Source of the DNA: Phyllobacteriaceae bacterium
GTDB lineage: Bacteria > Pseudomonadota > Alphaproteobacteria > Rhizobiales > Rhizobiaceae
Length of the DNA: 64,000 nt
NCBI GenBank assembly: GCA_024742765.1
Contig: JANSXT010000011.1
Coordinates: 89,005-153,004, forward strand
Direction of reading: 5' to 3'
The position numbers and the translations under genes were made by a program. Below, piece by piece: positions 18,010 to 28,016 of this stretch. The notes under the pieces are model-generated. The model did not search any database. It had not been told where the DNA came from and worked only from the letters and a program-made list of their open reading frames with translations. Within the stretch, counting starts at the first letter, position 1. Every line of letters begins with the position of its first letter.

Positions 18010-18882
18010 ATGCCACGCAGCGTCAGATTTGCAGAACTGTCCTATGCGCGGCCGACCGATCCGCCGGTCAAGCGCTGGCTGATCCGAACCGTCGAGAACA
18101 TGTCGGGCCGCGAGCGGCTGGCCGATCTCTATGAGTTCTGGCGCAGCGAGATTTTCGGCAAGCGCGACGACGTCTTCACCGAGATGCTCAATCTGATCGA
18201 GGTTCGCCTCGATGCGGGCGGCCAATGGCCACCCGCCGACCTGCCGAACACGCCGCTTGTCCTCATCGCCAACCATCCCTACGGCATCGGCGACGGCATC
18301 GCCTTCCTGTCGCTCGCCGAGCGGCTCGGGCGCCCCTTCCGCGTGATCATCAACAATGATCTCCTCAAGGTTCCGGAGATGCGGCCCTATTCGCTGCCGG
18401 TCTCTTTCGAGGAGACAAAGGAAGCGCTGGCGCTCAACCTCCAGACCCGGCAGGAGGCGGTCAAGCTGCTCAAGGAAGGCGTGACCATCATCATCTTCCC
18501 CTCGGGCGGCGTCGCCACCGCGCCAAAAGGGCTCGGCCGGGCGCAGGACCTGCCCTGGAAGATGTTTGTGGCGCGGCTCGTCCAGACCGCGCGCGCCTCG
18601 GTGATCCCGGTCTATTTCGAAGGGCAGAATGGCCGAGTCTTCCATCTGGTCAGCCAGTTTTCGCTCACACTGCGCACCTCTCTCCTGATCCGCGAGTTCC
18701 AGCGGCTCTATGGCAAGCAGATCAAGACGTGGATCGGCGAGGTGATGCCGTGGGACGATCTGGAAAAGATCAAGGACCGCAAGGTGCTGCTGCAGCACCT
18801 GCATGACAGCGTTTTCGATCTCGATCCGCGCGGCAATGCGACGGCCCGCACCGAGGAGATCAAGGCCGGGCCCTGCGGCTGA
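18010..18882 (+). CDS. 1-acyl-glycerol-3-phosphate / lysophospholipid acyltransferase family protein
   Basis: Membrane-associated acyltransferase of the PlsC superfamily, 290 residues from the ATG at 18010 (a TTG at 17965 would add 15). The catalytic histidine and aspartate are in NHPYGIGDG (88-96), the spacing seen in lyso-ornithine-lipid and hemolysin-type acyltransferases. FPSGGVATAPKG is the acceptor-phosphate-binding block. An acyl-acceptor role in ornithine lipid or phospholipid synthesis is plausible, but no olsB neighbour is present. It follows thrS after a stem-loop and is followed by a convergent gene. Confidence 0.8.
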   Translation: MPRSVRFAELSYARPTDPPVKRWLIRTVENMSGRERLADLYEFWRSEIFGKRDDVFTEMLNLIEVRLDAGGQWPPADLPNTPLVLIANHPYGIGDGIAFLSLAERLGRPFRVIINNDLLKVPEMRPYSLPVSFEETKEALALNLQTRQEAVKLLKEGVTIIIFPSGGVATAPKGLGRAQDLPWKMFVARLVQTARASVIPVYFEGQNGRVFHLVSQFSLTLRTSLLIREFQRLYGKQIKTWIGEVMPWDDLEKIKDRKVLLQHLHDSVFDLDPRGNATARTEEIKAGPCG

Positions 18883-18902
18883 ATTGACGCCGGGCGCCGC
18901 CT

Positions 18903-19889
18903 CTACTGCGCGTTTTCCTGATCGACCATAACGCGCACGGTGATGTCGCGGCCGGCGACCACATCGAATGTGTGCTGGTAGATCGCATCGCGATGATTGG
19001 CGATGGCGGTGTATTCGCCGGCCGCTAGGATCAGCGTCGGATAGGCGCCCACATGTTCGGCGAGCACTTCGCCCGACACGCCGATCACCGACCATGCCGT
19101 GTCGGCGAGCGGAAACCCGTTTTCCGAGCGGACCAGATTGAGCGTGACCTGCGCGGCGCGATGTTCGATCGCAGCTTCGGTCAGTTTGCCCGGCTCGACC
19201 CGCAGGTCCGCGCGGATGGTCGCGTTGATGCCGCCATAGCGCGAGACGACATGATAGGTGCCCGCCGGCAACCGCACCGTCTTGCCGGGCGGCACTTCGG
19301 GCAGGATCAGGTCGCGCTCGCCATCGGCGCCCATGTCGTAAATGTCGAAAGCGAGCTTGGCGTGCCGCACCGGACTGCCATCGGGCAGCGAAGCGTCGAG
19401 CTTGAGTCCGCCCGCATTGAGCACCATGGTCTGGCGGCGGGCTTCCTCGCCGATCGAAATGCGAGCACTGGCGCTGGCGCGGCCGAAGGCGGCATGGACG
19501 AGATAGCTGCCCGGCTCCAGCGCGAACTGGGCGCCGCCGCCGCTGGCCGTTGCGATCAGCGGCAACTTGCCGTCCGGCTGGGTCTGCGTGCCGAAAACGC
19601 GCCACAGGAGCCCGTTGGCGACCGGCGCGCCGTCTTCGGTCAGCCGTGCTTCCAGAAACAGTTCGCCCGTGGTCACGCCGGTCAGCGGCGCGATACGGTC
19701 GGCGGGCGCATAGCTGGTCAGGCCGGGCAGTTCGAGGTCGGGCAGGGTGTCTTCGGGCGCCAGCGCCGGCAGGTCCAGGCCGGTCTCCTGGGCGTTTGCG
19801 GTCGCCAATGCCGCATATCCGATGAGGATGGCGGTCAAAAATGCGGCGGCCGGACGTATGCATCGGATGGTCGGCAGGAACATGATCAT
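18903..19889 (-). CDS. Exported protein of unknown function with beta-sandwich-like repeats
   Basis: I do not recognise a named family. From the ATG at 19889 it has 328 residues with a clear signal peptide (hydrophobic 14-30, ANA cleavage site near 33). Repeated units with the pattern of carboxypeptidase-regulatory/Cna-B-like beta domains follow, for example LEPGSYLVHAAFG, LPAGTYHVVSRYG and LAAGEYTAIANHR. These suggest three or four small Ig-like domains in the periplasm or on the surface. It contains no catalytic motif or C-terminal anchor that I can see. It converges on the acyltransferase gene and is divergent from the nitroreductase gene. Confidence 0.7.
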   Translation of the reverse strand: MIMFLPTIRCIRPAAAFLTAILIGYAALATANAQETGLDLPALAPEDTLPDLELPGLTSYAPADRIAPLTGVTTGELFLEARLTEDGAPVANGLLWRVFGTQTQPDGKLPLIATASGGGAQFALEPGSYLVHAAFGRASASARISIGEEARRQTMVLNAGGLKLDASLPDGSPVRHAKLAFDIYDMGADGERDLILPEVPPGKTVRLPAGTYHVVSRYGGINATIRADLRVEPGKLTEAAIEHRAAQVTLNLVRSENGFPLADTAWSVIGVSGEVLAEHVGAYPTLILAAGEYTAIANHRDAIYQHTFDVVAGRDITVRVMVDQENAQ

Positions 19890-19968
19890 GCGCCCGTTCT
19901 GACCGCAAACCGGTGGCAATTTCAAGGCGAATGATCCATATCGCGATCGTCCGACCAAGGGAGACGAC

Positions 19969-20577
19969 ATGCCGACAATCGCGCCCGGTGAACGCCACGA
20001 AGACGTTCTTTCCTTCCTCGAACGCCGCAAATCCGTGCCGCTGTCGCAGTTTCGCGGACCGGGACCGGACGAACAGACATTGAGGCGACTGATCGGCATC
20101 GCCGCGCGGGTGCCGGACCATGGCCGGCTCGAGCCGTGGCGCTTCATCATCTACCGGCCCGAGCATGGTGAACGGATCGGCGCGGCGCTGGCCGAATTGG
20201 CGCTGTCGCGCAACCCGGAGATGCGCGAGGACGAACTGGACCGCGAGCGCAAGCGGCTGAGCCGCGCACCGGTCGCTATCGGCGTCGTCTCCACGGCCGC
20301 CGAGCATGAGCGCATCCCGGTCTGGGAGCAGTTCCTGTCCGCCGGCGCGGCCGCCATGACGCTCGTCACCGCCGCCACGGCCCACGGATTTGCGGTCAAC
20401 TGGGTGACCGGCTGGTATTCCGACGATGCCGAGGCGCGCGCCATCCTTGGCCTGTCGCCCGACGAGCGCATGGCGGGCATCGTCCATATTGGCGACTATG
20501 ACACGACGGTGCCCGACAGGCCGCGCCCCGATATCGATGCGCTGATCAGCGATTATGCGGGGCCGGCCGGGCGGTGA
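19969..20577 (+). CDS. Nitroreductase family protein (YdjA-like)
   Basis: FMN-dependent NAD(P)H oxidoreductase of 202 residues. RRKSVPLSQFRGPGPDEQTLRRLIGIAARVPDHGRLEPWRF is broken here only by description: the conserved segments are ERRKSV (FMN phosphate contact), ARVPDHGRLEPWRF and the late GFAVNWVTGW and HIGDYD blocks, all in family order. The physiological substrate is unknown. It overlaps the flavin reductase gene by GTGA, so the pair is translated together and may form a two-part flavin system. Confidence 0.85.
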   Translation: MPTIAPGERHEDVLSFLERRKSVPLSQFRGPGPDEQTLRRLIGIAARVPDHGRLEPWRFIIYRPEHGERIGAALAELALSRNPEMREDELDRERKRLSRAPVAIGVVSTAAEHERIPVWEQFLSAGAAAMTLVTAATAHGFAVNWVTGWYSDDAEARAILGLSPDERMAGIVHIGDYDTTVPDRPRPDIDALISDYAGPAGR

Positions 20578-21185
20578 GCGCGGAGCATTTCTACCGGCCC
20601 GAAGACGGGCACGGCCTGCCGCACGATCCGTTCAAGGCGATCGTTGCGCCGCGGCCGGTCGGCTGGATCTCGACGCGGGGAACCGACGGGACGGTCAATC
20701 TGGCCCCCTATTCCTTCTTCAACGCCGTCGCAGGCGACCCGCCGATCGTCATGTTCTCGTCCGATGGCGAAAAGGACACCGTTGCGCTGGCGCGGCAGAC
20801 CGGTGAGTTCGTCTGCAATTTCGTCAGTGCCGATCTGGCCGAACAGATGAACCGGACGTCGAAAAGCGTGCCGCGCGGCACCTCCGAGTTCGATCTGGCC
20901 GGGCTCGCCATGGCGCCGTGCCGCATCGTTGCCGCGCCCCGCGTTGCCTCGGCGCCAGCGGCGCTCGAATGTATCGTCACGCAGATCATGCAGCAGCATG
21001 ACCGGCATGGCATGGCGATTGACGTCTGGACCGTGTTCGGCGAAGTTGTCGGCGTGCATATCGCGGCCGCCTTTCTTGAAAACGGCCGGTTCGACACCGT
21101 GAAGGCCGACCCGGTCATGCGTATGGGCTATCGCGATTTCGGCCGTCTGGGGCCTGTGTTCACGCTCAGCCGGCCGGACGACTGA
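20574..21185 (+). CDS. Flavin reductase domain protein (FMN-binding split barrel)
   Basis: A 203-residue split-barrel flavoprotein. APRPVGWISTRGTDGTVNLAPYS is represented by its conserved ends PRPVGWIST and NLAPYSFFNA, the flavin-binding signature, followed by KDTVALARQTGEFVCN. It starts at a GTG that overlaps the upstream nitroreductase stop by four bases. Its relatives supply reduced flavin or reduce flavins directly; the partner enzyme is unknown. Confidence 0.83.
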   Translation: MSAEHFYRPEDGHGLPHDPFKAIVAPRPVGWISTRGTDGTVNLAPYSFFNAVAGDPPIVMFSSDGEKDTVALARQTGEFVCNFVSADLAEQMNRTSKSVPRGTSEFDLAGLAMAPCRIVAAPRVASAPAALECIVTQIMQQHDRHGMAIDVWTVFGEVVGVHIAAAFLENGRFDTVKADPVMRMGYRDFGRLGPVFTLSRPDD

Positions 21186-21285
21186 CACGGCGATGCGGTT
21201 AACGGCCCTCCAACAAACATGGTGAACCAAACATAAACCTTTTGGCCCTAGCGTTGATCGTCAGCATGATCCGGGGGCCAAGGCG

Positions 21286-22425
21286 TTGATTGTCCAGCAT
21301 TTCCTCAAATGGAAGGATTCGGCCAATGTGGCGCGGCGCACCGCTGCCGCCTCCGCGCTCGCCCGCGCCTATCTGCAATCGGATCTCGATCTCGACGACC
21401 GCGTGGCGGCCGAAGCCGCGCTGACCCTCCTGCTGGACGATCCGTCGCCCAAGGTCCGCTTTGCTCTGGCCGAAGCGCTGGCCGGCAGCATTCACGCGCC
21501 GGCGCAGATCGTCACCGCGCTCGTTCACGACCAGATCGATATCGCATCGATCGTCATCGCTCGCTCACCGGTCATCCGTGACGGCGACCTCATCGAACGG
21601 GCCCGGACATCGCCCGACGCGCTGCAATGCGTCATCGCCGGACGCGCCGAAGTCTCACAGCCGCTGGCTCTGGCCCTGGCGCGCCACGGGTCCGCCGCGA
21701 GCGCCATCGTGCTCGTCTCCAACGCCAACGCGCGGCTTTGCCAAAAGGGCAGGGCGTTGATCGTCGAACGGCACGGGTCCGATGCCGGCGTGCGCGGTGC
21801 GCTGCTCGATCATCCCGATCTGGAAGCGGAGCTGCGCTACCGGCTGATGAAGGCGGCCGGACGCGCGCTGGCTGACAGCCCGTTCCTGCGTGGCGTGGCG
21901 GGCTCGGAAACAGCCGACCATCTCGTCCATGACAGCGAGCAAAAGGCGCTCGGCGCCCTGTTGGCGACGCTCGACACAAGGGCGTGCGACGCGCTGGTCG
22001 ACACGATGCGCGATCATGGCGACCTGACGACGGTGCTGCTCCTGCGCGCGGCGTGCCGCGGCCAGATCGACTTTCTCGCATCCGTCCTGTCCGGCCTTGC
22101 CGGCGTGCCGCTGCAGCGCGTCACGTCGATCCTCGTCAATGAACGGTCGAACCAGTTGCGCGCGCTTTTGACCAATGCCGGGCTGGCCGACACGATCCAG
22201 CCGGTCTTTGTTCATGCGGTCGGGCTTTGGCGCGATGTGGCCACCGGCCGGCTGGCCGCCGGCGTGCAGGAAGTGACGCGCCGCATTATCGAGCGTATCG
22301 AGACCGAAGCGGCCGCGCGCCGCAGCGCGGCCAATGACGACATTGTCGGCATCTTGCGCGCGATCCATCTCGATGCGATGCGCGACAATGCCCGCGCCCA
22401 CGCACGCGATCTCGCGGCTGCCTGA
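21286..22425 (+). CDS. DUF2336 domain-containing protein
   Basis: A 379-residue helical-repeat protein of the alphaproteobacterial DUF2336 family. Leu/Ala-rich repeats such as AAEAALTLLLDDPSPKVRFA resemble HEAT-type helices, and the conserved first segment is followed by ALVHDQIDIASIVIARSPVI. No catalytic motif is visible. The start is a TTG at 21286 with GGGGGCCAAGG upstream; the ATG at 21267 is out of frame. It stands alone and converges on parE. Function is unknown; family members sometimes sit near signalling genes. Confidence 0.75.
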   Translation: MIVQHFLKWKDSANVARRTAAASALARAYLQSDLDLDDRVAAEAALTLLLDDPSPKVRFALAEALAGSIHAPAQIVTALVHDQIDIASIVIARSPVIRDGDLIERARTSPDALQCVIAGRAEVSQPLALALARHGSAASAIVLVSNANARLCQKGRALIVERHGSDAGVRGALLDHPDLEAELRYRLMKAAGRALADSPFLRGVAGSETADHLVHDSEQKALGALLATLDTRACDALVDTMRDHGDLTTVLLLRAACRGQIDFLASVLSGLAGVPLQRVTSILVNERSNQLRALLTNAGLADTIQPVFVHAVGLWRDVATGRLAAGVQEVTRRIIERIETEAAARRSAANDDIVGILRAIHLDAMRDNARAHARDLAAA

Positions 22426-22481
22426 AAACGATTCAGAAACAAAGTGATGTCGCCGCTTTCTCAAGCAGCGTTTGAGCCGTT

Positions 22482-24536
22482 CTAGATGTCGAGATCGGTC
22501 GCGAACTCGGCATTGTCCTGAATGAAGCGGAAGCGCGCTTCCGGCTTTGTGCCCATCAGTTCATCGACCGTCTTGCGGGTCGAGCCGGGGTCCAGTTCGT
22601 CGATCTCCACCCGCAAAAGGCTGCGCTGCGCCGGGTCCATCGTCGTTTCCTTGAGCTGCTTGGGCAGCATCTCGCCAAGGCCCTTGAAGCGTGACACCTC
22701 CACCTTGCCCTTCTTGTTGAACTCGCGCTCCATCAGTTCAGCCCGGTGCGCGTCATCGCGCGCATAAAGCGTCCGCCCGCCCTGGGTGATCTTGTAGAGC
22801 GGCGGCACGGCGAGGAAGAGGTGGCCGTTGCGGATCAGGTCCGGCATCTCCGAATAAAAGAAGGTGATCAGCAGCGAGGCGATATGTGCGCCGTCGACAT
22901 CGGCGTCGGTCATGATGATCACGCGCTCATAGCGCAGATCGTCGTCGCGATATTTCGACCGCGTGCCGCAGCCGAGCGCCTGGATGATGTCGGCGATCTG
23001 CTGGTTCGCCGTCAGCTTGTCGCGGCCCGCCGAGGCGACATTGAGGATCTTGCCGCGCAGCGGCAGGATCGCCTGGGTGGCGCGGTTGCGCGCCTGCTTG
23101 GCCGACCCGCCGGCAGAATCGCCCTCGACGATGAAGAGTTCCGCGCCCGCCGCCGAATTCTGCGAGCAATCGGCCAGCTTGCCGGGCAGCCGCAATTTGC
23201 GCACCGCGCTCTTGCGGTTGATTTCCTTTTCCTTTCGCCGGCGCAGACGCTCGTCGGCCCGCTCGACGACCCATTCCAAGAGCCGGTTGGCCTGTTGCGG
23301 CGAAGCGGTCAGCCAGTGATCGAACGGGTCGCGCAGGGCGGTCTCGACGATCTTCTGCGCCTCGATCGTCGCCAGCCGGTCCTTGGTCTGGCCGACAAAT
23401 TCCGGTTCGCGGACGAACACCGACAGCATCGCCGCCGCCGAGATCATCACATCGTCCGTGGTGATCACCGAGGCGCGTTTGTTGCCGGTCATCTCGCCAT
23501 AGGCTTTCAGCCCGCGCGTCATGGCAAGGCGCAGGCCTGCCTCGTGCGTGCCGCCCTCCGGCGTCGGGATCGTGTTGCAGTAGGAGTTCACGAACCCGTC
23601 GCCCGTGTGCCAGGTGATCGCCCATTCGACCGCGCCGTGCCCGCCGCTCTTGTCGGTCTTGCCGGCGAAGATGGTCTCGCTGATCCGGTGATCGCCGGGC
23701 AGCGAGGCTTCCAGATAGTCCTTGAGGCCACCGGGAAAATGGAAGGTCGCCTTGAGAGGCGTCTTCTCGCGATCTTTCGGCGCGACCAGTTCCTCGGCGC
23801 ACTCCCAGCGGATTTCGACGCCGCCGAACAGATAGGCCTTCGAGCGCGCCATCTTGGCGAGCCGCGCCGGATCGAACTTGGCGCTTTCGCCGAAAATCTC
23901 GGCGTCGGGATGAAATTTCACGCGGGTGCCTCGGCGATTGTGCACTTCGCCGAGATTTTCGAGCCCGCCCATGGGCTTGCCGCGCGAAAAGCGCTGCCGG
24001 TAAAGCTGCCGGTTGCGCGCAACCTCCACTTCGAGTGTGTCGGAGAGGGCATTGACCACCGAGACGCCGACACCGTGAAGGCCGCCGGAGGTCTCATACG
24101 CCTTGCCATCGAACTTGCCCCCCGCATGCAGCGTCGTCATGATCACTTCGAGCGCCGACTTGTCCTTGAATTTGGGGTGCGGGTCGACCGGGATGCCGCG
24201 GCCATTGTCGCTGACGGTCAGAGAGCCGTCCGCTTCCAGCGACACCTCGATGAAGGTGGCATGGCCGGCGACCGCCTCGTCCATCGAATTGTCGATCACC
24301 TCGGCGAAGAGGTGGTGCAGGGCCTTGGCGTCGGTGCCGCCAATATACATGCCCGGGCGCCGGCGGACCGGTTCAAGCCCTTCCAGCACCTCGATCGACG
24401 ACGCGTCATAATCGGCGCCCACCGCCGGTTGTGGCGCGGATTTGCCGGCCTTTTTCGCAGCGGGCGGCGCTGCCGCCGGGCGCGACGGTGCCGGTTGGGA
24501 TGCGCCGAAAAGATCGCCTGTGTCGTCCATGGTCAT
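22482..24536 (-). CDS. parE: DNA topoisomerase IV subunit B
   Basis: ATPase subunit of topoisomerase IV, which decatenates daughter chromosomes. It has 684 residues. The GHKL ATPase parts are EVIDNSMDEA, DNGRGIPVDPHPKF and GGLHGVGVSVVNALS. The transducer domain follows, then the TOPRIM catalytic motifs VEGDSAGGSAKQAR and DADVDGAHI. The length without the long insert seen in many GyrB proteins, and the IPVDPHPKFKDKSALE sequence, favour ParE over GyrB. A Pro/Ala-rich 40-residue leader precedes the domain. No parC is within the window. Confidence 0.93.
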   Translation of the reverse strand: MTMDDTGDLFGASQPAPSRPAAAPPAAKKAGKSAPQPAVGADYDASSIEVLEGLEPVRRRPGMYIGGTDAKALHHLFAEVIDNSMDEAVAGHATFIEVSLEADGSLTVSDNGRGIPVDPHPKFKDKSALEVIMTTLHAGGKFDGKAYETSGGLHGVGVSVVNALSDTLEVEVARNRQLYRQRFSRGKPMGGLENLGEVHNRRGTRVKFHPDAEIFGESAKFDPARLAKMARSKAYLFGGVEIRWECAEELVAPKDREKTPLKATFHFPGGLKDYLEASLPGDHRISETIFAGKTDKSGGHGAVEWAITWHTGDGFVNSYCNTIPTPEGGTHEAGLRLAMTRGLKAYGEMTGNKRASVITTDDVMISAAAMLSVFVREPEFVGQTKDRLATIEAQKIVETALRDPFDHWLTASPQQANRLLEWVVERADERLRRRKEKEINRKSAVRKLRLPGKLADCSQNSAAGAELFIVEGDSAGGSAKQARNRATQAILPLRGKILNVASAGRDKLTANQQIADIIQALGCGTRSKYRDDDLRYERVIIMTDADVDGAHIASLLITFFYSEMPDLIRNGHLFLAVPPLYKITQGGRTLYARDDAHRAELMEREFNKKGKVEVSRFKGLGEMLPKQLKETTMDPAQRSLLRVEIDELDPGSTRKTVDELMGTKPEARFRFIQDNAEFATDLDI

Positions 24537-24668
24537 GACTGCTCGATGAGGGCCCCGAATCAGGCCGCACTATGGCACAGCCGGCCCGGCGGCGCGAAAT
24601 GTGCGGTGCGCTTGTGCATGGCCGTCGGGAAAGGCTATCTGGGGCGCTGAATTAACGGAGCGACAGCC

Positions 24669-25454
24669 GTGCGCGATCAACTTTCCGACCCCGAAACCGG
24701 GCAGGGCCAGGCCGACCCGATGAAGGCGGCGCAGGAGGCCATGCGCGCGCCGCTGCCCAAGCGCTTCTACAAGGCCGCAGACGTTGCGCCGGAAGGTGAC
24801 GGCCATGCCGTGCAGCTTGACGGGCGCACGGCGAAGACGCCGGGCCGGGCGCCGTTGGTGCTGGCGACCGAAGCGGCCGCGCGGATGGTTGCCGACGAGT
24901 TCGCCGCGCAAGGCGAGGTGATCGATCCGGCGACTATGCCCTGCTACCGGCTGGTCAACACGGCGATCGACGGCGTTACCGCCGACCCGCAGGCGGTGCT
25001 CGAAGATGTCGTCCGCTTCTTCGGCACCGATCTTCTTTGCTACCGCGCCGGCGAACCCGAAGCATTGGTTGCCGCCCAGCGCGACAAATGGGACGAACCT
25101 CTGGCGTGGGCGGATCAACTGGCCGGATCGCGCTTTGTGCTGGCCGAGGGCATCATGCATGTCGCCCAGCCGCGCGAGACGCTGGCTGCCATGGGCGTCC
25201 ATCTGCGCCAGATCGCAGACCCGGTGGCGCTCGCCGCGCTGCATTCGATGACGACGCTGACCGGCTCGGCCATCTTGGCGCTCGGCACGCTGCGCGGCGC
25301 GTGGAGTGCCGACGATGCCTGGACTGCGGCCCATGTGGACGAGGATTTCAACATCGCCCAATGGGGCGAGGACGCCGAAGCCAGGGCCCGCCGCGCCAGG
25401 CGCTGGACGGAAATGGATGCGGCGGCGCGGATGGCGGCGGCGCTGGGCGACTAG
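24669..25454 (+). CDS. ATP12-family F1-ATPase assembly chaperone
   Basis: Predicted chaperone for assembly of the F1 alpha subunit, 261 residues, homologous to mitochondrial ATP12. Typical segments are KRFYKAADV, VQLDGRTAKTPGR, MPCYRLVNTAIDGV, FFGTDLLCYRA and HSMTTLTGSAILALG. The start is a GTG at 24669. It is divergent from parE. The atp operon is not in the window. ATP12 homologues are widespread in alphaproteobacteria and normally stand alone like this. Confidence 0.9.
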   Translation: MRDQLSDPETGQGQADPMKAAQEAMRAPLPKRFYKAADVAPEGDGHAVQLDGRTAKTPGRAPLVLATEAAARMVADEFAAQGEVIDPATMPCYRLVNTAIDGVTADPQAVLEDVVRFFGTDLLCYRAGEPEALVAAQRDKWDEPLAWADQLAGSRFVLAEGIMHVAQPRETLAAMGVHLRQIADPVALAALHSMTTLTGSAILALGTLRGAWSADDAWTAAHVDEDFNIAQWGEDAEARARRARRWTEMDAAARMAAALGD

Positions 25455-25526
25455 GCCGAAAGGCGCCTTTGCGGCGCAGTAGCGGCTTGCTAGCGGTGGC
25501 GCGGCTTCAAGAGAACGGGATGGACC

Positions 25527-27059
25527 ATGAAGAACGTGATCGAAGAGCTTGAGCAGCGGCGGGCGGTCGCCATGCTGGGCGGCGGCGAGAAGCGGATCGA
25601 GGCGCAGCACGGGCGCGGCAAGCTGACCGCGCGCGAACGGCTGAGCGTGTTGCTCGATGAAGGCAGCTTCGAGGAGTTCGACATGTTCGTCGAGCATCGA
25701 TGCACCGATTTCGGCATGGACCAGACCAAGATCCCCGGCGACGGCGTCGTCACCGGCTGGGGCACGGTCAATGGCCGTACCGTCTTTGTCTTCGCCAAGG
25801 ATTTCACCGTCTTCGGCGGCTCGCTGTCGGAAACCCATGCCCAAAAGATCATGAAGGTCCAGGACATGGCGCTGAAGAACCGCGCGCCGATCATCGGGCT
25901 TTACGATGCGGGCGGGGCGCGCATCCAGGAGGGTGTGGCGGCGCTTGGCGGCTATGCCGAAGTCTTCCAGCGCAACGTGCTGGCCTCGGGCGTCATTCCG
26001 CAAATTTCGCTGATCATGGGGCCGTGCGCGGGCGGCGATGTCTATTCGCCCGCGATGACCGACTTCATCTTCATGGTGCGCGACCGGTCCTACATGTTCG
26101 TCACCGGGCCGGACGTGGTCAAGACGGTGACCAACGAGACCGTGACCGCAGAGGAACTGGGCGGCGCCAAGGTGCACACGACGCGCTCGTCGATCGCCGA
26201 TGGTGCCTATGACCATGATGTCGATGCGCTATTGCAGATGCGCCGGCTGATCGACTTCCTGCCGGCATCGAACACGGCGCCGATCCCGGAACTGGAAAGC
26301 CATCAGCCCGTCGAAGGCGAGGACCGCTCGCTCGACACGCTGGTGCCGGACAATGCCAACAAGCCCTATGACATCAAGGAACTGATCGAAAAGACGGTCG
26401 ATGAGGGCGACTTCTTCGAGATCCAGGCGGATTTCGCCAAGAACATCGTCACCGGCTTCGGCCGCATCGAGGGCCGCACGACGGGGTTCGTCGCCAACCA
26501 GCCGCTGGTGCTGGCGGGCGTGCTCGATTCCGACGCCAGCCGCAAGGCGGCGCGTTTCGTGCGGTTCTGCGACGCGTTCTCGATCCCGATCGTCACCTTC
26601 GTCGACGTGCCGGGCTTTCTGCCCGGCACCGCGCAGGAATATGGCGGGCTGATCAAGCATGGCGCCAAACTCCTGTTTGCCTATGGCGAGGCGACCGTGC
26701 CCAAGGTCACGCTGATCACCCGCAAGGCCTATGGCGGCGCCTATGACGTGATGGCCTCCAAGCATCTGCGCGGCGACATCAACTATGCCTGGCCGTCGGC
26801 GCAGATCGCGGTGATGGGCGCCAAGGGCGCCGTCGAGATCATCCACCGCAAGGATCTGGGCGATGCCGACAAGATCGCTGCGCACACGCAATCCTACGAG
26901 GACCGGTTCCTGTCACCCTTCGTCGCCGCCGAGCGCGGTTATATCGACGAGGTGATCATGCCGCGCGTCACCCGCAAGCGCATCGCCCGCGCGCTGCGGC
27001 TCTTGCGGAACAAGGATCTGGAAAACCCCTGGAAGAAGCACGACAACATTCCGTTGTGA
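25527..27059 (+). CDS. pccB: Acyl-CoA carboxylase beta subunit (propionyl-CoA carboxylase type)
   Basis: Carboxyltransferase subunit of 510 residues that transfers carboxyl from biotin to propionyl-CoA to give methylmalonyl-CoA. The tandem crotonase-like halves are complete: [20 protein letters not shown] and [17 protein letters not shown] in the first, [17 protein letters not shown] and [13 protein letters not shown] in the second. The C-terminus [11 protein letters not shown] is typical of PccB. The biotin-carrying alpha subunit (pccA) is not in the window. Methylmalonyl-CoA produced here would need B12-dependent mutase, in keeping with a B12-using organism. Confidence 0.93.
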   Translation: MKNVIEELEQRRAVAMLGGGEKRIEAQHGRGKLTARERLSVLLDEGSFEEFDMFVEHRCTDFGMDQTKIPGDGVVTGWGTVNGRTVFVFAKDFTVFGGSLSETHAQKIMKVQDMALKNRAPIIGLYDAGGARIQEGVAALGGYAEVFQRNVLASGVIPQISLIMGPCAGGDVYSPAMTDFIFMVRDRSYMFVTGPDVVKTVTNETVTAEELGGAKVHTTRSSIADGAYDHDVDALLQMRRLIDFLPASNTAPIPELESHQPVEGEDRSLDTLVPDNANKPYDIKELIEKTVDEGDFFEIQADFAKNIVTGFGRIEGRTTGFVANQPLVLAGVLDSDASRKAARFVRFCDAFSIPIVTFVDVPGFLPGTAQEYGGLIKHGAKLLFAYGEATVPKVTLITRKAYGGAYDVMASKHLRGDINYAWPSAQIAVMGAKGAVEIIHRKDLGDADKIAAHTQSYEDRFLSPFVAAERGYIDEVIMPRVTRKRIARALRLLRNKDLENPWKKHDNIPL

Positions 27060-27088
27060 GATGTATTCACCGACCGCCCGATGAAAGC

Positions 27089-27164
27089 GTCATTCCGGGG
27101 CCTGACCCCGGAATCCACGGCACCGACATTGATGATGGATCCCGGAATCAAGTTCCGGGATGAC
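27089..27164. repeat. REP-like palindromic element, family A (copy 1)
   Basis: A 76-base element bounded by GTCAT and ATGAC. It contains TTCCGGGG/CCCCGGAA (27093-27100 and 27106-27113) and ATCCCGGAA/TTCCGGGAT (27139-27147 and 27153-27161). It lies just after the pccB stop. A second copy with the same layout is at 43176-43250. Confidence 0.8.
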
Positions 27165-27186
27165 GGCAGGAAAACATGCGCTGGCA

Positions 27187-27233
27187 GCGAGCCTCGAAGG
27201 GCGAGGGATGTTTGCTCACACCTCAGGATGAGG
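27187..27233. repeat. Foldback repeat, family B, partial copy
   Basis: GCGAGCCTCGAAGGGCGAGG (27187-27206) and ACCTCAGGATGAGG (27220-27233) match the arms of the complete copies at 50921-51027 and 52729-52832. Only one half is present here. It ends six bases before the stop codon of radC, directly next to a family A element. Confidence 0.75.
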
Positions 27234-27239
27234 CAGCAC

Positions 27240-28013
27240 TCACACCAGCCCCAGACCCTTCAAACTCGCATGGCCGGATTTGCCGATGATCACATGGTCA
27301 TGAACGGTGATGTCGAGCGGCTCCAGCGCCTCGATGATCTTGCGCGTCATCTGGATGTCGGCCCGCGAGGGCGTCGGATCGCCCGAGGGATGGTTGTGCA
27401 CCAGGATGATGGCCGTTGCGTGCAGTTCGACCGAACGGCGCAGCACCTCGCGCGGATAGACGGGCGTATGGTCGACGGTGCCGGTCTGCTGCACCTCGTC
27501 GGCGATCAGCCCGTTCTTCTTGTCGAGATAAAGAACGCGGAACTGCTCGCGGCTCTCATGCGCCATCGCCGCCGTGCAATAGTCGATCACCGCCTGCCAT
27601 GAATTGAGGACCGTCCGGTCATCGATCCCCTGGCGAACCATCAGCCGCGCCGAGGCCGCGACGACTTTCAGGTCGAGCGCGCTCGACCGGCCCATGCCGG
27701 GCACTTCGGCCAGCCGGGCAGGATCGGCGCCGAGCACCGCGCCGAACGAGCCGAACCGGGCAATCAGCGCTTTCGCGATGGGTTTGGTGTCGCGGCGCGG
27801 GATCGAGCGGTAGAGCAGCAGTTCAAGGAGTTCATAATCGGCCAGCGCATCGGCGCCGGCCTTGGCAAAGCGCGTCTTCAGGCGCTGGCGATGGCCGGCA
27901 TGGGGCGAGGGCGGCGGAGACTTGGCCGGCTGGTGCGGCGCAAAAGGCGTGTCGTCGCGGATTTCCCGCAGGAAGGCGGCGCGCTCGTCATGCTCGTCGC
28001 CATTCTCGGCCAT
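27240..28013 (-). CDS. radC: RadC family protein (JAB/JAMM domain)
   Basis: A 257-residue RadC homologue. A UPF0758 N-terminal helix-hairpin-helix part ([28 protein letters not shown]) is followed by a JAMM metal site with H206, H208 and D219 in [14 protein letters not shown]. The family name implies DNA repair, but the direct role is disputed; the HhH and metalloprotease-like folds are what the sequence shows. It is last in a minus-strand unit sfsA-map-radC, three bases after the map stop. Confidence 0.92.
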   Translation of the reverse strand: MAENGDEHDERAAFLREIRDDTPFAPHQPAKSPPPSPHAGHRQRLKTRFAKAGADALADYELLELLLYRSIPRRDTKPIAKALIARFGSFGAVLGADPARLAEVPGMGRSSALDLKVVAASARLMVRQGIDDRTVLNSWQAVIDYCTAAMAHESREQFRVLYLDKKNGLIADEVQQTGTVDHTPVYPREVLRRSVELHATAIILVHNHPSGDPTPSRADIQMTRKIIEALEPLDITVHDHVIIGKSGHASLKGLGLV

Positions 28014-28016
28014 CGT

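Noticed and set aside
18001..20487. Minus-strand open frame of 828 codons
   Set aside because: It is antisense to the acyltransferase and nitroreductase genes, and runs in another frame through the exported-protein gene; its protein is Arg/His-rich shadow sequence.
22746..24650. Plus-strand open frame of 634 codons
   Set aside because: Antisense to parE, whose ATPase and TOPRIM motifs are unmistakable.
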